From: Nocardia sp. NBC_01503
Lineage (GTDB): Bacteria > Actinomycetota > Actinomycetes > Mycobacteriales > Mycobacteriaceae
Assembly: GCF_036327755.1 (NCBI RefSeq)
Contig: NZ_CP109596.1
Span: 1,116,001 to 1,180,000, forward strand
Direction: 5' to 3'
DNA length: 64,000 bases
Numbering within the stretch: position 1 is the first letter of the stretch; each line of letters opens with the position of its first letter. Positions 57,875 to 64,000 of this stretch are shown here, piece by piece. The translations under genes and the position numbers were made by a program. Under the pieces are notes generated by a model that saw only the letters and a list, made by a program, of their open reading frames with translations, did no database searches and was not told the DNA's origin.

Positions 57875-59323
57875 GTGACCACTCTTGAAACACGCTCCAC
57901 CACAGCAGTTCTCGCACCGGCGGCGTACCCGAACCGGTGGCGGGTGCTGCCGGTCATCCTCACCGCCATGTTCATGGCCATGTTCGACTGGTTCGTCATC
58001 AATGTGGCGGCCTCCTCACTCCAGCACGATCTGGGCGCGGGCGAGGCCGCACTCGAATTGGTGGTCGGCGGCTACGGATTCGCCTATGCCAGCGGGCTCA
58101 TCACCGGCGGACGACTCGGCGATCTGTACGGACATCGGCGCATGTTCGTCATCGGCATGACCGCCTTCGCCGCCGCCTCACTACTGTGCGGACTCGCCTG
58201 GAGCGCCTGGGCGCTGGTGGGATTCCGTGTGCTGCAAGGTATTACGGCCGCCGCCATGGTGCCGCAGATGCTGGCGCTGATCAACACCATGTTCCCGCCC
58301 GCCGAACGACCCAAGGCGATGGCGGCATTCGGGGCCACCATCGGAATCGGCGCGGTCTCCGGGCAGGTGCTCGGCGGGGTGCTGCTCGACCTCGACCTGT
58401 TCGGCTGGGGCTGGCGGACCATCTTCTTCATCAACCTGCCCATCGGGTTGATCGCGGCGCTGCTAGCGGCGCGGTGGCTGCCCCGGCATGAGCAGACCCA
58501 TCGGCCGCGGCTGGATCCGATTGGGGTGCTGGGGATCTCGGCGGCGCTCGCGCTGGTGCTGATTCCCGTCACGATGGGTCGGCCCGAGGGCTGGCCGGTG
58601 TGGACCTGGGCGTCCATGGCCGCGGCGCTGCCGGTGCTGCTGCTCACCCTGAGCTATGAGAGCGCGCTGGCGCGACGCGGCGGGCAGCCGGTGCTCGACA
58701 CCGGGCTCATTCGGGAGCGGGTATTCGCGGCGGGCATGCTCATCTCGGGCGGGTACCTGGCCTTCTTCGCGGGATTCATGCTCTGCCTGACCCTGCTGCT
58801 ACAGAACGGGCTCGGCATGTCACCGCTGGCCGCGGGGCTCACCTTCGCGCCGCTGGGTATCGCCTTCGCGACCAGTTCGCTGTTCGCCCGCAAGGTGGCC
58901 GAGCGGATCGGGAATCGAGTCATGGTGCTGGGCACCGGCATCAGCCTGACCGGGCTGGCCATCACCGTCGGCGTACTCGCCTGGTACGGGTCCTCGATCA
59001 CCGCGCTGACGCTGATTCCGGGCATGATCCTGGTCGGCACCGGGAACGGTATGACCATTCCCTCGGCCATCGGGGCGGTGCTGTCCTCCGGTATCCCGGC
59101 ACACCAGTCGGGTATGGCGGCGGGCGTGCTCACCACCGCACAGCAGTTCGGAAATGCCATCGGCGCAACGGTTCTGGGCACCATCTTCTTCAGCGCACTG
59201 GGTGGGGCACACGGGCTCGGCGACTTCGTGCACGCCATGGAGATCGTGGCACTGGTCGCGTTCGGAATCGTGACGGTCGTGCTCGGCGCGGCCCTCACCC
59301 TCCCCCGCGCCACCGCTCGCTGA
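57875..59323 (+). CDS. MFS drug efflux transporter (DHA2, QacA/EmrB-like, 14 helices)
   Basis: The 482-residue protein has about 14 helices, with MFDWFVINVAASSLQHDLGA in helix 1 (Asp and Asn typical of DHA2), motif A as ITGGRLGDLYGHRRMFVIGM (about residues 75-94) and motif C-like GAVSGQVLGGVLLDLDLFGW. It should export cationic or hydrophobic drugs with H+. GTG at 57875 follows GGGAGAAC. Controlled by the divergent TetR. Confidence 0.9.
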   Translation: MTTLETRSTTAVLAPAAYPNRWRVLPVILTAMFMAMFDWFVINVAASSLQHDLGAGEAALELVVGGYGFAYASGLITGGRLGDLYGHRRMFVIGMTAFAAASLLCGLAWSAWALVGFRVLQGITAAAMVPQMLALINTMFPPAERPKAMAAFGATIGIGAVSGQVLGGVLLDLDLFGWGWRTIFFINLPIGLIAALLAARWLPRHEQTHRPRLDPIGVLGISAALALVLIPVTMGRPEGWPVWTWASMAAALPVLLLTLSYESALARRGGQPVLDTGLIRERVFAAGMLISGGYLAFFAGFMLCLTLLLQNGLGMSPLAAGLTFAPLGIAFATSSLFARKVAERIGNRVMVLGTGISLTGLAITVGVLAWYGSSITALTLIPGMILVGTGNGMTIPSAIGAVLSSGIPAHQSGMAAGVLTTAQQFGNAIGATVLGTIFFSALGGAHGLGDFVHAMEIVALVAFGIVTVVLGAALTLPRATAR

Positions 59324-59348
59324 AACGGAATTCACGTCGGGCGCACCG

Positions 59349-59385
59349 GCGGGGCATCACATTCACTCCGAATGTCATGCCCCGC
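59349..59385. terminator. Bidirectional terminator hairpin
   Basis: A 14-bp stem with one mismatch (GCGGGGCAT/ATGCCCCGC, then ACATT/AATGT) and a 7-nt loop lies between the convergent MFS and phosphatase stops. It is followed by TTCGTTATT on the + strand. Confidence 0.85.
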
Positions 59386-59401
59386 TTCGTTATTCGCCCG
59401 G

Positions 59402-61105
59402 TTACCCGCGCACCTGGCGGCGATAGGTCACCTTGTCGAATTCGCGGCCGTATTCGTCGACCGCGATCACATCCATCTCGCTGGAGAAGAAGCCCGGGCG
59501 CACATCGACTCGGATGAACGAGTAGTTGCGGAAACGCACGCGGGACCAGGGTGCGGCCTCATCCTGTTTGGTGCCGCCGGGTGTCCAGACAAAGCTGTTC
59601 GGGACCGCGGTATCGCCGATCTCATGGCCGCGGTAGCTCTCCTGCGAGCCGGGCTGGAAACCGTAGCGGGGGCGGCCGCCGCCGCCAACGGTGTAGTACA
59701 CGGTGCCGTCGGTCTCGGGATAGACGATGGAATTGTCGCCCGCCGCCTTACTCGGGGAATTGCCGCGAATCGGGTCGGTGCGCTCGAAGACGTGATTGTG
59801 GCCCTGCAACACCAGATCCACCTGGTAGCGGTCGAACAGGGCGCACCAGGCGTCGCGAACGCCGCCGTCGCTGGCATGCGAATCGGTGGTCGAGTACGCG
59901 CAGTGGTGGAAGAAGCAGACGATGAAATCGATATCCGGATTCGAGCGGTAACCCGCGAGAGTCCTTTCCACCCAACCGTTCTGGGCTCCGCCGGAGTATC
60001 CGGTATTCGCGCCGATCTCGTACGAGACGTCATTGGCGTCCAGGGAGAGCACCGCGACATTGCCGTAGGTGAACGAGTACGCCGACGGGCACCCGGTGGG
60101 GCCGTTGCCCGGAAAGTCCAGGCGCGCAAGGTGTCCGCCGTAACCGTGGGTGTCGTACGCGGCCTCCATATCGTGATTGCCGGTGGCGAACATCCACGGG
60201 GTCGTCGACGCACTCGACTCGATCGCACCGAAGTACACGTCCCAGACATAGGGATTGAACTTGTCGAAGCCATGTCCCGCGGTGCCGCCGGAGGCGACGT
60301 ACTGCGGGGGTTTGCCCGCGCCGGACGGGTCGGCGTAGGCGATATCACCGGCGAGAACATGGAAATCCGGTCGGGCGGCGACGATTTGGCGCATGACGTT
60401 CTCGGTATGCCGTACGCCCGGTTCATTGTCGGGCTTGTAGTACATATCGTCGTAGTCGCCGGGTGCGAGACCGGCGGGCTGACCCGGGGTGTCGTCCGTG
60501 CCCTGATCACCCATCATGGTGAAACGGAACGGGAGTACGGCGGCGCGGGCGGTGGGCATGGCGGTGGCGGCCGAGCGGATATCACCGGCGAAACCGTCTG
60601 CGGTGCGCCAGCGGTAGAAGTGCGGCATCCGGCCGGGCAGGCCGTCCAGGGGCGCGTGTACGTAGAACTGTTCCGCAGCGAGCACTCCCCCGTCGGCGCT
60701 CGGGATCTGGGTCACCAGATTGCGCACCTCGGCCTCGACGGTGCCGCCCAGCGCGGGTGTCGCGCCATGATCCAGAAATACCTTGGTGGAGCCCGGGTTT
60801 CGGGACAGTTGCGCCGAGAAGCGCAGTTGCGAGGTGGCATCCGCGCCGAAGCCGATATGCCGTCCCGCCACGCCCAACCGCGCGTCCTCGGCGTAGGCGC
60901 GCGCGGCGAAAGGTGAGATACCGGCTGTCGCCACCGCCGCAGCGGCCGCCGCGCCGCGCAGGAAGTTCCGGCGCGATACCGAATGGCGGCGCAGATAGGC
61001 GCGATGCCACTCGTACTGCTCGGCCATGGTCATGGCGGCGGCCAGATGCGCGGGAATGCCGGTGTCGGGTACGTCTCCGGCGGGGTTGAGAGGTGTCGAC
61101 AGCAT
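59402..61105 (-). CDS. Tat-exported purple acid phosphatase-like metallophosphoesterase
   Basis: The 567-residue protein has a Tat signal (SVSRRNFLRGAAAAAAVATA, about residues 42-61). Residues about 75-190 are a fibronectin-like purple-acid-phosphatase N domain (FGADATSQLRFSAQLSRNPG). The catalytic part has MMGDQGTDD (about 198), AGDIAYADP (about 248), ATGNHDMEAA (about 302), CFFHHCAYS (about 383) and LQGHNHVFERT (about 420), the metal-binding blocks of the family. It resembles the mycobacterial exported acid phosphatase Rv2577. ATG 61105 starts the chain. Second exported phosphoesterase in the window. Confidence 0.9.
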   Translation of the reverse strand: MLSTPLNPAGDVPDTGIPAHLAAAMTMAEQYEWHRAYLRRHSVSRRNFLRGAAAAAAVATAGISPFAARAYAEDARLGVAGRHIGFGADATSQLRFSAQLSRNPGSTKVFLDHGATPALGGTVEAEVRNLVTQIPSADGGVLAAEQFYVHAPLDGLPGRMPHFYRWRTADGFAGDIRSAATAMPTARAAVLPFRFTMMGDQGTDDTPGQPAGLAPGDYDDMYYKPDNEPGVRHTENVMRQIVAARPDFHVLAGDIAYADPSGAGKPPQYVASGGTAGHGFDKFNPYVWDVYFGAIESSASTTPWMFATGNHDMEAAYDTHGYGGHLARLDFPGNGPTGCPSAYSFTYGNVAVLSLDANDVSYEIGANTGYSGGAQNGWVERTLAGYRSNPDIDFIVCFFHHCAYSTTDSHASDGGVRDAWCALFDRYQVDLVLQGHNHVFERTDPIRGNSPSKAAGDNSIVYPETDGTVYYTVGGGGRPRYGFQPGSQESYRGHEIGDTAVPNSFVWTPGGTKQDEAAPWSRVRFRNYSFIRVDVRPGFFSSEMDVIAVDEYGREFDKVTYRRQVRG

Positions 61106-61247
61106 GAGTTCGCATGCTGGCCGATAAGAGTGTGTGCGGCAATCACCGTGGCACCCCGACACGGGGAACAGTCGGTAAACAATTCCGGGAAATGCGACCA
61201 ATCGGGCACTCGCCCCCTCTCGGGAGTCTTCGCGTAGGTTCTCGAGT

Positions 61248-62618
61248 GTGGAACCGCGCACCGATCTCGACTCGCTCCGCGCCCTGCTGCCCGAGGGCAT
61301 GCTGGTGACCGATCCCGACGTCCTCGGGGCCTATCGACAAGACCGGGCACTGGACCCGGACGCCGGAATCGCACTCGCGCTGGTGCGGCCCGCGACCACC
61401 GAACAGGTTGCCGCCGTGGTGCGCTGGGCACAGGAACATCGGGTGCCGATCGTGCCGCGTGGGGCCGGGACCGGACTCTCCGGCGGGGCCACCGCGCAGC
61501 CCGGGGCGCTGGTGCTCAGCACCGAGAAGATGCGGGAGATCAGCGTCGACCCGGTCACGCGGACCGCCGTGGTACAGCCCGGACTGTTGAACGCCGAGGT
61601 CAAGCGGGCCGTCGCCGAGCACGGGCTCTGGTATCCACCCGACCCCTCCTCGTTCGAGATCTGTTCGATCGGCGGGAACGCCGCCACCAACGCGGGCGGG
61701 CTGTGCTGTGTGAAGTACGGCGTCACAACCGATTACGTGCTCGGAATGCGGGTCGTCCTCGCGGACGGGACGGCGGTACGACTGGGCGGGCCGCGACTCA
61801 AGGACTCCGCCGGGCTGTCACTGACCAAACTGTTCGTCGGCAGTGAGGGGACGCTCGGGATCATTACCGAACTCACGCTGCGGCTACTGCCCGCGCAGCC
61901 GCCGCAGTCCACGGTGGTGGCCAGCTTCCCGACGCTCTCGGCGGCGATGGCGGCGATTCTGGCCATCACCGGGACGCTGCGGCCCTCCATGCTCGAGTTC
62001 ATGGACGCGGTGGCCATCAACGCGGTCGAGGACGAACTGCGTATGGGCCTGGATCGCGAGGCCGCCGGACTGCTGGTGGCGCGCTCGGACGCACCCGGCG
62101 AGCATGCCGGGTACGAGGCCGACATCATGCTCGCGGCCTGCGAAAAGGCCGGGGCCACCGAGGCTTTCCGCACCGACGATCCCGATGAGGGCGAAGCCTT
62201 CTGCGCCGCACGACGATTCGCCATTCCGGCGGTGGAACGCAAAGGGCCGCTACTGCTCGAGGATGTCGGGGTGCCGCTGCCCCGGCTCGGGGACCTGGTG
62301 CACGGCATCGCCGATATCGCGCGCGAACGCCGGGTGCTGATCTCGGTGATCGCGCATGCCGGGGACGGCAATACCCATCCGCTCATCGTGCACGATCCGA
62401 ACGATCCGGCCGAGTCCGAGCGCGCGCACCTGGCCTTCGGCGAGATCATGGATCTGGCCATCGGGCTCGGCGGCACCATCACCGGTGAACACGGCGTCGG
62501 ACGGTTGAAGAAGGCATGGCTGCCCGATCAGCTCGGACCGGACGTGATGGCGCTCACGCGGCAGATCAAGAACGCACTGGATCCGCACGGAATACTGAAT
62601 CCCGGCGCGGTCCTCTGA
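61248..62618 (+). CDS. FAD-linked oxidase, glycolate/D-lactate oxidase GlcD type
   Basis: The 456-residue flavoenzyme has the vanillyl-alcohol-oxidase fold: PIVPRGAGTGLSGGATAQPG (about residues 69-88), PDPSSFEICSIGGNAATNAG-G (FAD loop), KLFVGSEGTLGIITELTLRL and a C-terminal HAGDGNTHPLIVHDP (about 380-394) with GTITGEHGVGRLKKAWL. It oxidises D-2-hydroxy acids such as D-lactate or glycolate. The start is GTG at 61248. No glcE or glcF subunits are adjacent, so it is probably a single-subunit D-lactate dehydrogenase-like enzyme. Confidence 0.9.
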   Translation: MEPRTDLDSLRALLPEGMLVTDPDVLGAYRQDRALDPDAGIALALVRPATTEQVAAVVRWAQEHRVPIVPRGAGTGLSGGATAQPGALVLSTEKMREISVDPVTRTAVVQPGLLNAEVKRAVAEHGLWYPPDPSSFEICSIGGNAATNAGGLCCVKYGVTTDYVLGMRVVLADGTAVRLGGPRLKDSAGLSLTKLFVGSEGTLGIITELTLRLLPAQPPQSTVVASFPTLSAAMAAILAITGTLRPSMLEFMDAVAINAVEDELRMGLDREAAGLLVARSDAPGEHAGYEADIMLAACEKAGATEAFRTDDPDEGEAFCAARRFAIPAVERKGPLLLEDVGVPLPRLGDLVHGIADIARERRVLISVIAHAGDGNTHPLIVHDPNDPAESERAHLAFGEIMDLAIGLGGTITGEHGVGRLKKAWLPDQLGPDVMALTRQIKNALDPHGILNPGAVL

Positions 62619-62664
62619 CCGGCCGCACGGAACAATCCGCACCACAAGGGAGTTCACACCGACC

Positions 62665-62955
62665 ATGAGTACCCGGCTGGAACACAATGTCGACGACACC
62701 CGCTACGAGATCTATCTCGACGACACGCTCGCGGGCTACGCCGACTACGCCGAGCGCGTCGATGGTGAGCGCCGGGTCCGCGATATCCAGCACACCCTCA
62801 CCTTCCCCGAGTTCCGGGGCCGCGGCGTGGCCGCGCAGGTGGTCGAGTTCGCATTGAACGATGCTCGCGCACAAGGTTTCTCGATCATTCCGACCTGCTG
62901 GTACGTGGAGAAGTACATCGGCGAGCACCCCGAATACGCCGATCTGGTCGGCTAA
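62665..62955 (+). CDS. Small GCN5-type N-acetyltransferase (YjdJ-like)
   Basis: The 96-residue protein is a single GNAT core: YEIYLDDTLAGYADYAERVD, IQHTLTFPEFRGRGVAAQVV (FRGRG is the acetyl-CoA loop, about residues 50-60) and IIPTCWYVEKYIGEHPEY. This is the minimal acetyl-transferase family (PF14542) with no known substrate. It overlaps the convergent gene by 4 nt. Confidence 0.88.
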   Translation: MSTRLEHNVDDTRYEIYLDDTLAGYADYAERVDGERRVRDIQHTLTFPEFRGRGVAAQVVEFALNDARAQGFSIIPTCWYVEKYIGEHPEYADLVG

Positions 62956-63281
62956 TTCGCGCGCCCACCATCCGGGCGCTGCGCTCGCCACACCAGCAGC
63001 TGCCGGTCCGCGGTGGTCAGCATCGCCTCGACAACCTTCTCGTTGTCGAATCCCGGTAGCGCCTGCAGCCGAGCCAGGAACGCGGTATCCGCCGCGGAGT
63101 GCGGCACCACGCATCCTTTACCGGTGGCCCCGATCAGCACGAAGAACACGTCTTCGGCGAACGGCCCATCGGCCGTGGTAATGATTCGCACCTCCGCCAG
63201 CTCCCGCCACGCGACTTCTTCCACCCGTCCGTCGGCCAGTGTGCGCCGGACGAAGGTGTCGGTGATTTCGACTCCGGCCAT
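62952..63281 (-). CDS. Hypothetical protein, 109 residues
   Basis: I do not recognise a named family. The product starts MAGVEITDTFVRRTLADGRV-EEVAWRELAEVRIITTADGP and contains DVFFVLIGATGKGCVVPHSA and LARLQALPGFDNEKVVEAML. The pattern (a PH-like beta barrel with a final helix) recurs in small actinobacterial cytoplasmic proteins. ATG 63281 was chosen; a start at 63308 adds nine residues. It overlaps the GNAT gene end by 4 nt. Confidence 0.65.
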   Translation of the reverse strand: MAGVEITDTFVRRTLADGRVEEVAWRELAEVRIITTADGPFAEDVFFVLIGATGKGCVVPHSAADTAFLARLQALPGFDNEKVVEAMLTTADRQLLVWRAQRPDGGRAN

Positions 63282-63417
63282 GGCTCCATAGTGCCCCCGC
63301 ATTCCCACTTCGAACAGTCTTGAAACCTCTTATTTCCCAGAGCAACACACAACGTCCGAGGCCAAACCCTTGTGACACCCGGGAATTGGGGGCGCGGCGA
63401 CACCCCCGGACACGCGA

Positions 63418-63451
63418 GAAGGCGGCACCGGGCGAACCCGATACCGCCTTC
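63418..63451 (-). terminator. Hairpin downstream of fadE25
   Basis: GAAGGCGG / CCGCCTTC (8 bp) plus an inner CGGG / CCCG pair forms a two-part hairpin 24 nt after the fadE25 stop. There is no T-run on the minus strand, so efficiency is uncertain. Confidence 0.5.
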
Positions 63452-63474
63452 CGAAGAAGCGGCGCGCTATGAAA

Positions 63475-64000
63475 TCAGCGCAGGATCTGACGCGACATGA
63501 CCACGCGCTGGATCTGGTTGGTGCCCTCGTAGATCTGAGTGATCTTGGCGTCGCGCATCATTCGCTCCACCGGGAAGTCGGTGGTGTAGCCGGCGCCGCC
63601 GAAGAGCTGGACGGCGTTGGTGGTGACCTCCATGGCCACATCCGAGGCGAAGCACTTGGCGGCGGCGGAGATGAAGCCGAGGTTCTTCTCACCACGCTCG
63701 GCGCGGGCGGCCGAGGTGTAGACCATGAGGCGGGCGGCCTCGATCTTCATGGCCATATCGGCCAGCATGAACTCGGTGTTCTGGAAGGACGCGATGGTCT
63801 TGCCGAACTGCTTGCGGTCCTTGGTGTACGCGATGGCCGCGTCCAGGGCGCCCTGCGCGATACCGACGGCCTGCGCGCCGATGGTCGGGCGGGTGTGATC
63901 CAGGGTCTGCAGGGCGGTCTTGAAACCGGTGCCGGGCTCACCGATGATGCGGTCGCCGGGAACCTTGCAGTTCTCGAAGTACAGCTCGGCGGTGGGCGAA
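63475..64000 (-). CDS. fadE25: Acyl-CoA dehydrogenase FadE25-like (5' part outside the window)
   Basis: About 174 C-terminal residues are visible; the gene runs off the right edge. The order [80 protein letters not shown] and [20 protein letters not shown] is that of the mycobacterial FadE25 acyl-CoA dehydrogenase, including the flavin-binding and C-terminal EGTNQIQR motif. It oxidises acyl-CoA of unknown chain, giving electrons to ETF. Confidence 0.92.
   Translation of the reverse strand, partial: SPTAELYFENCKVPGDRIIGEPGTGFKTALQTLDHTRPTIGAQAVGIAQGALDAAIAYTKDRKQFGKTIASFQNTEFMLADMAMKIEAARLMVYTSAARAERGEKNLGFISAAAKCFASDVAMEVTTNAVQLFGGAGYTTDFPVERMMRDAKITQIYEGTNQIQRVVMSRQILR

Overview
The window looks like chromosomal DNA from a high-GC mycolic-acid actinomycete, most likely Nocardia or a close relative. 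The evidence is GC-rich coding throughout, many GTG starts, ATGA/GTGA stop-start overlaps, an IdeR/DtxR-type iron box, a mycothiol-type DinB enzyme, a FadE25-like acyl-CoA dehydrogenase, IcmF, and Tat-exported phosphatases and peroxidase. No phage, plasmid backbone, rRNA, transposase or CRISPR array is visible. Two tRNAs are present: Arg-CCG on + and Cys-GCA on -.

Region by region. 0-4.4 kb: tRNA-Arg, a broken oxidoreductase/SnoaL fusion, an HxlR regulator, a secreted lipase, a polytopic membrane protein and a small secreted protein. 4.5-8.3 kb: a three-gene ferric-iron ABC operon preceded by an IdeR box. 8.4-13 kb: a membrane-anchored protein, a Tat-type phosphoesterase, tRNA-Cys, a DUF3105 protein, a MarR regulator and an Hsp70/actin-like ATPase with a C-terminal membrane segment. 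13-22 kb: a valine-catabolic operon (mmsA, acyl-CoA dehydrogenase, 3-hydroxyisobutyryl-CoA hydrolase, mmsB, enoyl-CoA hydratase) divergent from icmF, with two related palindromes between them. 22-26.8 kb: DUF3224 protein, Dyp peroxidase, amidohydrolase, DUF2157 membrane protein and an MmyB-type regulator that has lost its DNA-binding half. 26.8-31.5 kb: a TetR gene divergent from an SDR, ferritin-like, NADPH-domain fragment, Baeyer-Villiger-type monooxygenase operon. 31.5-35.3 kb: a SWIM/SNF2 helicase pair. 35.6-39.8 kb: a hypothetical gene, an exported HNH nuclease, a sulfurtransferase, a BenE-type transporter and an Lrp regulator. 40-43.5 kb: a branched-chain 2-oxoacid dehydrogenase operon (E1a, E1b, E2). 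43.7-52 kb: thioesterase, AraC, NmrA, two MFS transporters, MarR, peptidase E, DinB and HIT genes. 52.3-55.2 kb: pntAA-pntAB-pntB. 55.2-64 kb: TetR/SDR and TetR/MFS pairs, a second GroES-like protein, a purple acid phosphatase, a GlcD-type oxidase, a small acetyltransferase and the 3' part of fadE25.

Functional links. Branched-chain amino acid breakdown recurs: the bkd complex (40-43.5 kb) makes isobutyryl-CoA and related acyl-CoAs, the mms operon degrades isobutyryl-CoA, and IcmF interconverts it with n-butyryl-CoA. Many regulator/target pairs are divergent with palindromic operators readable in the gap.

The least ordinary feature is a family of REP-like palindromic repeats confined here to 26-50 kb. 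It fills all five sizeable convergent gene junctions between 31 and 51 kb, brackets the sulfurtransferase gene with two separated half-elements, and forms the new N-terminus of the truncated MmyB regulator. Other signs of local rearrangement are a 146-bp tandem triplication of an AraC gene's 3' end, a 28-bp tandem repeat across the BenE stop codon, the oxidoreductase/SnoaL deletion fusion, and a free-standing NADPH-domain fragment translationally coupled to a full monooxygenase.
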